Of a stretch of DNA of 64,000 nucleotides, positions 41,293-50,700 are shown in pieces. Source of the DNA: Guyparkeria sp. WRN-7. GTDB lineage: Bacteria > Pseudomonadota > Gammaproteobacteria > Halothiobacillales > Halothiobacillaceae. Location: NCBI RefSeq assembly GCF_001641825.1, contig NZ_LRFH01000014.1, forward strand, positions 310,001 to 374,000, in the 5' to 3' direction. The position numbers and the translations under genes are program-made. Numbering within the stretch: position 1 is the first letter of the stretch; every line of letters starts with the position of its first letter. The notes under the pieces were generated by a model. The model was given only the letters and a program-made list of their open reading frames with translations. It was not told the origin of the DNA and did not search any database.

Positions 41293-41827
41293 AACGAGTA
41301 ACGCCGTCATGGACCAGCCGAACGAATCGCAGGCGCAGGAGCAGGCCGGGGTCATCCGGACCGTGCGCCTGCCCACCCAGCTCACCGAGATCGAGCTGCT
41401 CGTACCCTATTCATTGATCGCCGAGATCACCGACGTCTCGCTGCCCGACGGCAGCATTCACCTGGGCCGAAACGAGGCGACCATCGTCAACTGGCGTGGC
41501 CAGCGCGTGCCGCTGGTGAGCCTGGAGGCGATGAACGGCGAATCGGTGCCCACCATCGGCCGACGGGTACGCTGCGCGGTGCTCTACGGCACCAATCCGG
41601 AGCGGGCCCTGCCCTACTTCGCCGTGCTGCTCTCCGGTGTGCCACGCTCCGAGCAGGTGGTTCGCGGTCAGGCCGAAGGCAGCAGCGCGCAGGACAATCC
41701 GCTCTGGCGCGCCGTGGTCCAGCTGGGCGGGCGCATGACCGCGATCCCGGACATCCGCGAGATCGAGGAGCGCATCGACCGGATGCGCCTGGGCGAGGAA
41801 GAGGGACGCGAATCGGCTACCGACTGA
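41282..41827 (+). CDS. chpC: CheW-like protein ChpC
   Basis: A 181-residue CheW-domain protein, last gene of the Pil-Chp operon, overlapping the chpA stop by 11 bases. Segments ELLVPYSLIAEITDVSLPDG, NWRGQRVPLVSLEAMNG and the C-terminal DIREIEERIDRM fit ChpC. In P. aeruginosa ChpC is proposed to couple additional receptors to ChpA. No chpB, chpD or chpE follows; the operon ends at a terminator. Confidence 0.88.
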
Positions 41828-41866
41828 GTCCAGCCGGCTGCTGACGTCTCGCTCCCGATGCCATGA

Positions 41867-41904
41867 AAGAACCCCCGGCCACCGTCAGGTGACCGGGGGT
41901 TCTT
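41867..41904. terminator. Bidirectional terminator between chpC and btuM
   Basis: A 12-bp stem, AAGAACCCCCGG and CCGGGGGTTCTT, extended by CAC/GTG inside, lies between two convergent genes and has A- and T-rich flanks. Confidence 0.83.
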
Positions 41905-41925
41905 GGTATTGGGGCGTGTCGTTTT

Positions 41926-42543
41926 TTAGCCGTGGTGGCGCTGGGCGGCACTTTCCCGGATGAGGTGAAAAGCGCCCAGCGAGGCCAGGGCCAGTGCCGA
42001 GTAGCCTGCCGCCGAGCCCAGGTAACCCGCCAGATACGGGAGCACCTGTGCGAGATAGTCGCCCGCGCTCATGGCCTCGAACTGCCCGGAGAAGACGTAG
42101 AAGGTCCCGTTCGCAATGCCGAACGCGGCGGCGACGCCGGCGACCAGCGCCACGGCGATCGCGGCGAGCCCCCCGATCATGCCTGCCCGGTTCGGGGTGG
42201 CAAGCCGGCGGCCGGCCAGCCGGCCGGCGCCCCAGAGCGCCGCGTAGGCCAGCAGCACGCCCGGGTAGGCCGGCGAGAAGCAGCTGGCCATGGCCGCGCC
42301 GTCCAGGACGATGCTGCCAAGGTCGACCAGTACCGCCACGGCAAGCAGCCCGACGAGTACGCGCGCCGAGCGGAACCACAGTCCGGCCAGGAAGAACACC
42401 GCCCAGGAGGTGTCCGCCAGATGCAGCGCCGAGCTGAAATGGTGATAGCGGGTCGCCAGCATCGACAGGGCGAGCAGGGCCAGTACCACCATGCCGACGA
42501 CACGGCTGGACGGAAAGAGGCGGTCAAGCGTCGGGTTGGGCAT
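41926..42543 (-). CDS. btuM: BtuM-type cobalamin transporter (solitary ECF S-component)
   Basis: A 205-residue integral membrane protein with about six helices, encoded directly downstream of btuB under a B12 riboswitch. It matches the BtuM family: RYHHFSSALHLADTSWAVFF at the start, an Asp at 74, and MASCFSPAYPGVLL with Cys88 and Tyr93. In the characterised Thiobacillus denitrificans BtuM the equivalent Cys binds cobalt and removes cyanide from cyanocobalamin. The C terminus is His-rich (QRHHG). Two ATGs compete: 42543 has AGGAG ten bases upstream, while 42552 has it only one base away. No ECF energising module is nearby. Confidence 0.82.
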   Translation of the reverse strand: MPNPTLDRLFPSSRVVGMVVLALLALSMLATRYHHFSSALHLADTSWAVFFLAGLWFRSARVLVGLLAVAVLVDLGSIVLDGAAMASCFSPAYPGVLLAYAALWGAGRLAGRRLATPNRAGMIGGLAAIAVALVAGVAAAFGIANGTFYVFSGQFEAMSAGDYLAQVLPYLAGYLGSAAGYSALALASLGAFHLIRESAAQRHHG

Positions 42544-42584
42544 CGGCAGCATGCTCCTGAAAGCCGGTAGGAAGGTCGCTTATG

Positions 42585-44426
42585 TTACCGACCGTAGCGC
42601 AGGCCCACAAACACGCCCCGAGGGGCTCCGTGGTAGCCATGGACCGGTTGATAGTCGCGATCGAAGAGGTTCCCGATGCGGGCCTCGACCCGCCAGTGGC
42701 GCTTGAAGCGGTAGCTGCCACGCAGGTCGGCGGTCACGAAGCCCTCGTTGTCGGGGGCGTAGGGGCCGCCCTCGGACTGGCTCTGGCCCCACAGGCTGCC
42801 GCCGACGCTGAAGGCACCCAGCGAACGATCGATGTCGAACCGGCCGCTCCAGCGGGGCTGACGCACCAGCCGGTCGCCGCTGGCCCGATCCTCGGTTGAG
42901 AGGTAGGTGCCGTCGAGTCGGGCGTGCCAGTCATCCCTCGTGTAGCTCAGCGCGAGTTCGGCGCCGCGCACCCGGGTCTCGTCGAGGTTCACCGGGTTCA
43001 GGCCGGTGCGAATCAGGTCGTCCCCTTCGGTCTGGAAAACGTGGGTTTCCACTGCGATCGCCTCGCCCTGCCACTGGACCCCGGCGCGCGTGGTGCGGGT
43101 GTGTTCGGGGTCGAGATCCGGGTTGCTGTAGGCATCGTACGTGCCGGTAAACCAGTTGTAGACCGGCGGGTAGTAGAGCAGGTTGAACGACGGCGCGGTG
43201 AAGGCGGTGCCGTGCCCCGCCGTCAGCGTCCATGCCTCGGTCAGCGCCCAGGCGAGATCCAGCGAGCCGGTGTTGGCGATACCGAACTGCTCGTTGAAGT
43301 CGCGGCGCAAGGCAAGCTGGAGGTCGAGGTCGCCCAGGCGCGAGTTGAGCTGGCCGAACAGCGCCCGGTTGCGTCGTGAGGTTTCGGTGAAATCGGTGCT
43401 GCTCGAAAGCTCGTCCCGGGTCTGCTCCGCGCCGATGGTCAGCGTGGTGTGGCTCGCGAGGAAGAAGTCGCCGGCCAGCGAGAGGGTGTCCCGCCGGGTA
43501 TCGAAGCGGTTGACGGCACTGCCGTCGGCGAAGTTGTCCTGATAATCGAGATGACGGCCGAGGCGGGCGCGCAGCTGCCAGAATTCGATGCGCCCGGTGG
43601 CTGCCTCGACGCCGAACGTGGCCTGGTCGACGCTCGATTCGTTGGTGTAGCCGTCGTACTCGACATCGGCGCTGCTGGCGAGGAAGTGCCCCCGAACGTG
43701 CCCGCCGTTGCCAAAGCGGTACCCGAGCTGCCCCTGGGCCGAGTCGTTGACGTAGCCGTCACTGTCGGGTTCGTTCGCGTAGCAGCCGGCGGCCGGATCG
43801 TTGATGCAGGCGTCGAAGCCATCGGTCTCGCGATGGCTGACGCCGAGCGCGTAGTCGACGTTTTCCTGCCGGCCGCTGACATGCCAGTCGGCGGCACGAT
43901 GGCCCCGCGATCCGGCCGCGATGCCGCCCGTTACCCGCGTGCCCTCGGCCGTGCCGTTGCGGGTGAATATCTGGATCACGCCACCGCCGGCGTCGGCTCC
44001 CCACTGGCCGGAGCGGGCGCCACGCACGATCTCGATGCGCTCGATCTGGGCCAACGGGACGTGCTCGAGGAAGGTCTGCCCGGCGGAGACCGAGCCGATG
44101 CGAACGCCGTCGAGGAATACCGCCGTGCGGCTGGCGCTCTGCCCCCACAGCGAGACATTGGTCGGCTTGCCGGCGCCGCCGAGGTTGGTCATCGTCACCC
44201 CGGCGCGACCGCGCAGCAGCTCGGCGAGCGAGCCGGCCTGGCTGCGTTCGATCTGCGCGCGGGTGATTACCGTCTCGGGCATTGCCGGTGCCGGAATCGG
44301 GGCGCTGCGGGCGGCGGTAATGTTGATCGGGCCAAGCCGGTCCGCGGCGGAAACGCTGGCGGTGACAAGAAGGGAAAGGCCGGTGAGGCCGGCGGCCAGT
44401 GGCCGCAGGGGGAGATGCTGAGTCAT
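42585..44426 (-). CDS. btuB: TonB-dependent outer-membrane cobalamin receptor BtuB
   Basis: A 613-residue outer-membrane gated channel for vitamin B12. After a signal peptide (LTGLSLLVTASVSA) comes a plug domain (SLAELLRGRAGVTMTNLGGA, RTAVFLDGVRIG, VPLAQIERIEIVRGARSGQW) and a beta-barrel that ends in an aromatic-rich strand with the C-terminal GVFVGLRYGR. Size matches E. coli BtuB (614). A cobalamin riboswitch lies 49 bases upstream, which is the main evidence for the substrate. It would depend on TonB, for instance the one at 26611. Confidence 0.93.
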   Translation of the reverse strand: MTQHLPLRPLAAGLTGLSLLVTASVSAADRLGPINITAARSAPIPAPAMPETVITRAQIERSQAGSLAELLRGRAGVTMTNLGGAGKPTNVSLWGQSASRTAVFLDGVRIGSVSAGQTFLEHVPLAQIERIEIVRGARSGQWGADAGGGVIQIFTRNGTAEGTRVTGGIAAGSRGHRAADWHVSGRQENVDYALGVSHRETDGFDACINDPAAGCYANEPDSDGYVNDSAQGQLGYRFGNGGHVRGHFLASSADVEYDGYTNESSVDQATFGVEAATGRIEFWQLRARLGRHLDYQDNFADGSAVNRFDTRRDTLSLAGDFFLASHTTLTIGAEQTRDELSSSTDFTETSRRNRALFGQLNSRLGDLDLQLALRRDFNEQFGIANTGSLDLAWALTEAWTLTAGHGTAFTAPSFNLLYYPPVYNWFTGTYDAYSNPDLDPEHTRTTRAGVQWQGEAIAVETHVFQTEGDDLIRTGLNPVNLDETRVRGAELALSYTRDDWHARLDGTYLSTEDRASGDRLVRQPRWSGRFDIDRSLGAFSVGGSLWGQSQSEGGPYAPDNEGFVTADLRGSYRFKRHWRVEARIGNLFDRDYQPVHGYHGAPRGVFVGLRYGR

Positions 44427-44474
44427 GGGAAAAGATCATCGCGCCGACCAGCCCACCGCGGGTCGGGAAAGCCG

Positions 44475-44657
44475 GTCAGAGGCCGGTCTCCGGGCTCGCG
44501 GTCTACCGACATCGCCTTCCCGGCCCGGGGCTGTCCGGACCAGTGGCGCATTGATGCCGGCGTCACCGCCTACCGTTGCGGGGGCAGCACAGGCGTTCGA
44601 CCTGTTTCCCTGTTTCAGCGACCGCCGGCGTAATCGGCCGGGATCGCCACCTCTGAC
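44475..44657 (-). ncRNA. Cobalamin (AdoCbl) riboswitch
   Basis: On the minus strand the leader has the complete cobalamin aptamer pattern. P1 is GTCAGAGG (complement of 44650-44657) paired with CCTCTGAC (complement of 44475-44482). Then come AACAGGGAAACAGG, GCTGCCCCCGCAACGGTAGG, GCCACTGG, GGGAAGGCG and the B12 box AGCCCGGAGACCGGCC (complement of 44481-44496). The btuB ATG follows 49 bases after P1 with no obvious T-run, so control is probably translational. It would repress btuB-btuM when coenzyme B12 is plentiful. Confidence 0.95.
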
Positions 44658-44667
44658 GTCGGTGTGC

Positions 44668-44696
44668 ATTGTTCGTAATTCGTCCCATGAAGGCAA
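44668..44696 (-). promoter_or_regulatory. Promoter of the riboswitch-btuB-btuM transcript
   Basis: On the minus strand TTGCCT (complement of 44691-44696), a 17-base spacer and AACAAT (complement of 44668-44673) end ten bases before the first base of riboswitch P1, which suits a transcript starting at the aptamer. Confidence 0.6.
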
Positions 44697-44817
44697 GTCC
44701 GCAGCCTGAGCCGGACTCATGGTTTGTATTAGTGGCGATGCACCACGCGGGGCGCGGGCGCCTGGAGGCTTGTCGGCTACAATGGACTCGCCCCATGCTT
44801 GCAGGACCGGAGACTTC

Positions 44818-45387
44818 ATGCCGCTGAACGCACCGCCGACCATCCGAGCCGTCCGCCCGCTTGCCGAAACCCACCTGTTCCGGGTGGAGGGCGTCGACCT
44901 GCGATTCGACAACGGCACCGAAGTGAGCTTCGAGCGCTTGAAGGGCAGCGCGCAGGGGGCGGTGATCGTCGCGGCGGTGACCGATGACGATCGGTTCGTC
45001 CTGATCCGCGAGTACGCCTGCGGCACCGAGCGCTACGAGCTCGGCTTGCCGAAGGGCCGCATCGATGCGGGCGAGAACCCGATCGAGGCGGCCAATCGCG
45101 AACTGATGGAGGAGGCGGGCTTCGCGGCACGCCGGCTCACTCGGCTCAACGAGATGACCATGGCGCCGACCTACTCGGGGCAGCGCACACAGCTGGTGCT
45201 GGCCGAGTCGTTGTACCCGGCACGCCGCCCCGGCGACGAGCCCGAGCCGCTGGAGGTCAGCTTCCTGCCGGTCGTCGACCTCGACGAATTCGCCGCCTCG
45301 GGTGACTGCTCGGAGGCGCGCTCGCTGGCAGCCATGTACCTGGTGCGCGCGCACCGTCAACGACGGGAAAGGGAAGGGTCCGCGTGA
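44818..45387 (+). CDS. nudE: NudE-like Nudix hydrolase (ADP compounds)
   Basis: A 189-residue hydrolase with a complete Nudix box, GRIDAGENPIEAANRELM then EEAGF, matching GX5EX7REUXEEXGU. Upstream segments RLKGSAQGAVIVAAVTDD and EYACGTERYELGLPKG fit NudE, which cleaves ADP-ribose, Ap3A and NADH. The ATG at 44818 has GGAG six bases upstream; a TACAAT -10-like element lies at 44778-44783. Its stop overlaps the cysQ GTG start (GTGA), the same gene pair as in Pseudomonas, where both act on nucleotide by-products. Confidence 0.9.
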   Translation: MPLNAPPTIRAVRPLAETHLFRVEGVDLRFDNGTEVSFERLKGSAQGAVIVAAVTDDDRFVLIREYACGTERYELGLPKGRIDAGENPIEAANRELMEEAGFAARRLTRLNEMTMAPTYSGQRTQLVLAESLYPARRPGDEPEPLEVSFLPVVDLDEFAASGDCSEARSLAAMYLVRAHRQRREREGSA

Positions 45388-46241
45388 ACGAGACGATGAA
45401 CAGCCAACGGATGGGAGCCCCGGTCGAGGTCGATCGCGCGTTGCTCGACGAGGTGCGAGCGATCGCCGAGGCCGCCGGCCAGGCCATCATGAGGATCTAC
45501 GAGCAGGATTTCTCGGTCGAGCGCAAGGCAGACGCCTCGCCGGTGACCGAGGCCGACCTGGTGGCCAATCACCTGATTGCCGACCGCCTGGCGGGCCTGG
45601 GGGGCGGCTGGCCGATACTGACCGAGGAGGAGCGGGCGCCGGCCTGGCGCGAACGGCGCGCCTGGCAGCGCTACTGGCTGGTCGACCCGCTCGACGGCAC
45701 GCGCGAGTTCGTCAAGCGCAACGGCGAGTTCTCGGTCAACATTGCCCTGATCGATGCCGGTGACCCGGTGCTCGGGGTGGTGCTCGCCCCGGCCATCGGC
45801 CTCGAGTACGCCGCCATCCGTGGCGAGGGGGCATGGCGCTACGACGACGGCAAGGCCTCGCCCATTCGGGTACGACCGGTCGCGGAGCCGCCGACCCTGG
45901 CCCTGTCGCGTTCGCACGCCAGCCGGCGCGAGATGCACCTGATCGAGACGTTTTCACGGCCCGGCGGCGACCGCGCCCGCGTGGTGCGTTGCGGCAGCTC
46001 GCTCAAGACCTGCCTGGTCGCCGAGGGGCAGGCGGATCTCTACCCGCGTCTGGGGCCGACCTCGGAATGGGACACCGCCGCCTCGCAGTGCGTGCTCGAG
46101 GCTGCCGGCGGTGCATTGACCGACCTGACCGGCCGGCCGCTGCGCTACAACACGCGCGACTCGCTGATCAACCCGATGTTCGTCGCGCACAACGGCATCG
46201 CGCTCGACTTCGACCGGCTCCACGAGATCGCCGCCCTCTGA
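45384..46241 (+). CDS. cysQ: 3'(2'),5'-bisphosphate nucleotidase CysQ
   Basis: It hydrolyses 3'-phosphoadenosine 5'-phosphate, a by-product of sulfate assimilation, to AMP. The 285-residue protein is of the inositol monophosphatase fold: ERKADASPVTEADLVAN, LTEEE (metal-binding acidic), WLVDPLDGTREFVKRNGEF and SEWDTAASQCVLEAAGG, all carrying the metal-ligand residues. It starts at GTG, overlapping the nudE stop by four bases, so the two are coupled. Confidence 0.94.
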   Translation: MNETMNSQRMGAPVEVDRALLDEVRAIAEAAGQAIMRIYEQDFSVERKADASPVTEADLVANHLIADRLAGLGGGWPILTEEERAPAWRERRAWQRYWLVDPLDGTREFVKRNGEFSVNIALIDAGDPVLGVVLAPAIGLEYAAIRGEGAWRYDDGKASPIRVRPVAEPPTLALSRSHASRREMHLIETFSRPGGDRARVVRCGSSLKTCLVAEGQADLYPRLGPTSEWDTAASQCVLEAAGGALTDLTGRPLRYNTRDSLINPMFVAHNGIALDFDRLHEIAAL

Positions 46242-46268
46242 GTCATTCGTGATGCGGGTTGCGCGGGC

Positions 46269-46676
46269 TTACTCGGACGTCGGCTCGGCGCGCATCCAGC
46301 CGTTCTTGCCCTCGATCAGCTTCAGTCGGGTGCGATAGGGGCGAGTCTCGCCGGCCTCGAACTTGCCGAAGCGCAGCATCAGTCCCAACCGGCTCAGGCT
46401 TTCCGCCGCGCCACCGTTTTCCTGCATGCCCTGGGCGACGTCGGTCAGGCTTTGCGGGAAGCGCAGCGTGGCCTTCACGTCCGTCAGCCAGACGTCGCCC
46501 TGTTCGGCGGCATTCAGCTGATCGACCGTCTCGACCCGCACCACCTCGGTGGACGGGTCCAGCTGCGACTGCAGGATCTCCTGCACATCCGCCTTGCTCG
46601 GGCCGCTCGGGGCACAGCCGGCAAGCAGCAGGGCGGCCAGTAACAGGCCGGCGAAGGAGGTGGTCGGGCGCATCAT
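46269..46676 (-). CDS. Putative lipoprotein of unknown function
   Basis: A 135-residue protein with a lipoprotein signal (FAGLLLAALLLAGC, lipobox LAGC near residue 21). The mature part is short and soluble: ADVQEILQSQLDPSTEVVRV, DVKATLRFPQSL and LGLMLRFGKFEAGE. I do not recognise the family. Its ATG overlaps the stop of the YcgL-family gene (ATGA), implying coupled translation. Confidence 0.75.
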   Translation of the reverse strand: MMRPTTSFAGLLLAALLLAGCAPSGPSKADVQEILQSQLDPSTEVVRVETVDQLNAAEQGDVWLTDVKATLRFPQSLTDVAQGMQENGGAAESLSRLGLMLRFGKFEAGETRPYRTRLKLIEGKNGWMRAEPTSE

Positions 46677-46969
46677 TCCGGCCGCGCCTTGCCGGCGCGG
46701 ATGCCCGCCTTGAGGTTGTCCCAGTGCGCCCAGTTGTCGGCGGTGGGTGGCATCTGCAGATGGAAACCCAGCTTTTCGATGTGGTCGCGTACGGTGGCCG
46801 TGTCGGTCCGGGCCAGCTGCCGGTCTTCCGACAGGTCCAGCTCCATGACGAATTCCAGCTCGCCGAGGCGCTCACGGACCATCGCGTCCAGCTCGTCGAA
46901 GTCCTGTCCCTCGCGCACGAACAGGTACATGTCGGGATTCTTGCGGCTCTTGAAGATATGGGCCTGCAT
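46673..46969 (-). CDS. YcgL domain protein
   Basis: A 98-residue protein matching the YcgL family: IFKSRKNPDMYLFVREGQDF, FVMELDLSEDRQLARTDTA and the terminal LGFHLQMPPTADN. Function is unknown; in gammaproteobacteria it is often beside rnd, but here rnd is about 21 kb away. It is co-oriented with and overlaps the downstream lipoprotein gene. Confidence 0.88.
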   Translation of the reverse strand: MQAHIFKSRKNPDMYLFVREGQDFDELDAMVRERLGELEFVMELDLSEDRQLARTDTATVRDHIEKLGFHLQMPPTADNWAHWDNLKAGIRAGKARPE

Positions 46970-47035
46970 GGCGGGATGCTTGGGGTGTGAATGGGGCGAT
47001 GATTGTCGCAGATTCCGGCCGATCGCGGCAGTTGC

Positions 47036-47659
47036 CTATCGGTAGCCGGGAAAGCCACCCGGATAGCGGCCGGAATAGCCCGGCTCCTTGATGGGGTTGC
47101 CATCGGCCGAATAGGGATCGCGCGGCGGATAGTCCGGATCGATCACCCGGGGCGACCGGTGTGGCGGATGGTGTCGCGGCAACGGGCGACGCGGCCCGAA
47201 CCACAGTGACAGCCCGTCGTCGTTCAGACGCAGGCCGCCCTGCGCTCGGTCCCGGTAATGGTCGTACGGGGCGACCGGGTAGCGCGGATAGTAACCGCCG
47301 TCGCGCCAGGGCGTGATTACCGTGACCTCCGGATTGGCGAGACGCTCCTCGAAGGCGCGACGGCGCGCTTCTTCGCGGGCCTTTTCAGCCGCCTCGCGCT
47401 CGGCCTCGCGGCGCTGTTTGTATTCGCGTGCCAGCCGATCGATGCCTGCGCGCGCCGCCTCGCCACCGCTGCCCGCTTCGGGGGCGGTGATGGTCTGCAC
47501 CTCCATCTTGCCGGTGCAGGGCTCGTCCGAGAAGACGATGCGCCCGTCGGAATGGGTGCACTTGTAGACGGTCTCGCTTTCCTGTGCCGAGGCGAACCCG
47601 GCCATTGCCGCGATCGCTGCAGCGGCCATCATGCGAGAGGATTTGCGTAACGCATTCAC
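47036..47659 (-). CDS. DUF4124 exported protein
   Basis: A 207-residue protein with a signal peptide (MMAAAAIAAMAGFASAQ) and a DUF4124 domain (ETVYKCTHSDGRIVFSDEPC with its paired cysteines, near 29-48). A charged, probably coiled helix follows (REYKQRREAEREAAEKAREE), then a low-complexity tail rich in Pro, Tyr, Gly, Arg and His (YYPRYPVAPYDHYRDR and similar). Probably periplasmic; the role is unknown. Confidence 0.82.
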   Translation of the reverse strand: MNALRKSSRMMAAAAIAAMAGFASAQESETVYKCTHSDGRIVFSDEPCTGKMEVQTITAPEAGSGGEAARAGIDRLAREYKQRREAEREAAEKAREEARRRAFEERLANPEVTVITPWRDGGYYPRYPVAPYDHYRDRAQGGLRLNDDGLSLWFGPRRPLPRHHPPHRSPRVIDPDYPPRDPYSADGNPIKEPGYSGRYPGGFPGYR

Positions 47660-47740
47660 TTGCCCGGCGACTCCTATCGTTGCCTACCCACTGATATAGA
47701 CCAGATCCGGGCGGGGCAGGTTCGCTCGAGCGCTCCCGGA

Positions 47741-50700
47741 TCAGCCCTTGCTCAACGCCGCTTCGACGTCCTTGGCCTTGGGCGCGCCCTTGCCGGCCAG
47801 CTCCTGGGCGAACACGGCCAGCCGGTGGCCCTCGAGCAGATCGAGCAGTGCCTCGCGGCGTTGCCATTCGGGCAGGTCGGGCGTGCCCTTGGTCAGCCGG
47901 CTTGCCACCTGCTCGGCCAGTGGCGCGAACGGGACGCGCAGCATGCGGTCGCGTTCCGGCTGGCGCTCGGTCTTTTCCAGACGCTTCTCGGCGCCCTCGA
48001 GATAACGCGGCAGGGCGGCCAGCCGCTCGTCGCCGGCAAGCCAGACGAAGCCCGGATGGATCAGTAGGTCGAGCTGCTCGCCGATCTCGCGCGCCGCCTC
48101 GATCACGGACAGCGGCAGCCGGCCGCTCAGCTGGCGGCGCAGGCGATGCTGGCGCTCGAGGATGCTCTTGACCTCCTGGGCCCGCGCGCCGGCCCGCTCA
48201 CCCAGCGCCTGGTCGAGCCGCTCGAGGCGCTGGTTGAACGTCGCGGCGTCGCGCACCGGCGGTTCGCCAGCGACGGCCAGCTCCCAGGCCGCGCGGAAGA
48301 TCAGCTCCTGATCGAAGGCACGGTCGGCCCGCTTGGCGCGATGCATGCCCTCTTGCGGCACGGGTCGGGTCGCCTTGAGGCGGCTGTAATGCAGGCGGAC
48401 GGTGTCGAGCGAGCGGTCGCCGCGCAGGTCGGATTCGGCCTGGCGGACCTGCTGGGCGCGGGCCAGCAGCAACAGGCGCACCACCCCGGCCTCGTGGATC
48501 AGGCGGGCCCGTTCGGGGTCGTCGATCAGCTCGACGCGCACGGCATCGCCGTCGTCGACCAGGGCCGGGTGCGCCTCGATCTCTGCCCCGCCGCTCTCGA
48601 TGGTCAGGGTGTCGGGCAGTTCGCCGAGGTCCCACTCGCTGGTGCGGTGATCCTCGAGGCGGTGCTTGGAGCGCTGGTTGAACGCCTGCCGGGCGCGCTG
48701 GGCCTGCCGGCCGCGCAGGGCGTTGATGTCGCGATCGGCATCGATCGGCTCGCCGTCCTCGTCGACGGCGACGAAGCGCATGCGCAGATGCTCGGGCAGT
48801 TTCGATTCGTCGAGCAATGCCGGGTCGACCTCGTGGCCGGTCATGCGCCGCAGCTCGTCGGCCACCGCCTGGGTCAGCGGCAGGTCGGTGTCGCCGATGC
48901 GCTCTTCCACGGCCTCGGCGAAGCTCGGGGCCGGCACGAAATGGCGACGCTCGGCCTTGGGCAGGCCGCGGATCAGGGTCTCGATCTTCTCGCGCCGCAG
49001 GCCCGGCACCAGGTGGGTGGTGGGGGCGGCATCGAACGCATCGAGCAGGCCGATCGGGATGTGCAGGCTGACACCGTCATCGGGCTCGCCCGGGGCGAAA
49101 TGGTAGGTAAGCTTCAGGCGGTATCGCCCGGCCTGCCAGTGGTCCGGCAGCTCGGCCAGCCGGCGGTCGTCGGGTTCGGCGGCCAGTAGATCCTCGCGGG
49201 TCAGTTCCAGGCGGCCCGCGGCGGCCCGGTCCTTCTTGATCCAGTGATGCAGCTTGCGCGCGTCGGTGACGTGCGCCGGGATGCGGGCATGGTAGAAGTC
49301 GAACAGCGCCTGCTCGTCGACCAGGAAGGCCGGCCGACGCAGCTTGGCCTCCAGCGTCTGGATCTCCTCGATCAGCGCCTGATTGTGCTGCCAGAACGGC
49401 TGGCTGGATTCGAAGTCGCCCTCGACCAGCGCGCGGCGGATGAAGATCTCGCGCGCCTCGACCGGGTCGATGCGGCCGTAGTCGACCCGTTTCTTGGTCA
49501 CGATCGGCAGGCCGAACAGGCGGGTGGTCTCAAAGGCGCCCACCCGGCCGGATTTCGCATCCCAGGTCGGCTCGTTGTACTCGCGGGTCACCAGGTGCTC
49601 GGCCAGCGGCTCGAGCCAGCGCGGGTTGATCGGCGCGTTCATGCGGGCGAACACCCGCGAGGTCTCGACGATCTCGGCGGCGACCATCCACTTGGGCTGG
49701 GCCTTGACGGTCACCGAGCCGGGGAACAGGTAGAAGCGCCGGTTGTGGGCGCCGAGATACACGGTCGGGGCGCGGCGCTTCTTGCCGCGATGATCGCCGG
49801 CGGCCTGCTGGTACTTCTTCGGCGGGGCCGGGTCGCGCATGCCGATCTGGTCGAGCAGGCCCGCGAGCGCGGCCTGGTGGAGCTGCTCGAGCCGGGCGGC
49901 GAGCTTGCCGGGCAGTTGCTGCTTCTCGCCCTCCTTGGGCTTTTCCGGCATGACGAGCGGCTCGAATTCCGGCAGGCGGATGCGGAACATCTCGTCGACC
50001 GAGCCGCGCAGCTGGCCGACCAGATCGTGCCATTCGATCAGACGGTTCGCGTTGAGGTAGCGTTTGATCGCCCACTGGCGCGCCTGACGGCGGCTCTTGT
50101 GACGGCGCACCTCGTGCCAGGCCGACCACAGGGCAAGCGCGCTGGCGAAGTCCGAGCCGGCCAGGGCGAACTCGGCATGGGCGGCATCCGCCGCCCCGCG
50201 CGCCTCGCTGGGGCGCTCGCGCGGGTCCTGGATGGCGAGGAAGGCCGCCAGTACCAGCATGTCCTCGGTGGCGCGGTCGCCATGCTCGCGCGCCGCGACG
50301 ATCATCCGCCCCAGCGCCGGGTCGATCGGCAGGCGCGAGAGCTTGCGGCCGATGTCGGTCAGGCGGCCGTTCTCGTCGAGCGCGCGCAACTCGAACAGGT
50401 GCTTGCGGGCGGTGGCCAGCTGGCGCGGGTCCGGCGGCTCGATGAACGGGAACTCCTCGGCCCGGCCGAGTTTCAGCGAATCGAGTTGCAGCAGCACCGA
50501 GGCGAGGTTGCTCCTGAGGATCTCCGGGTCGGTGAAGGCCGGGCGCTGGTCGAAATCCTCTTCCTCGTAGAGGCGGATGCACACGCCCGGTGCGATCCGG
50601 CCGCAGCGCCCGGCGCGCTGGTTGGCCGAGGCCTGCGAGACCGGCTCGATGCCGAGCTTCTGCAGCCTGGCGCGCGGGTGGTAGCGGTTGATGCGCGCCA

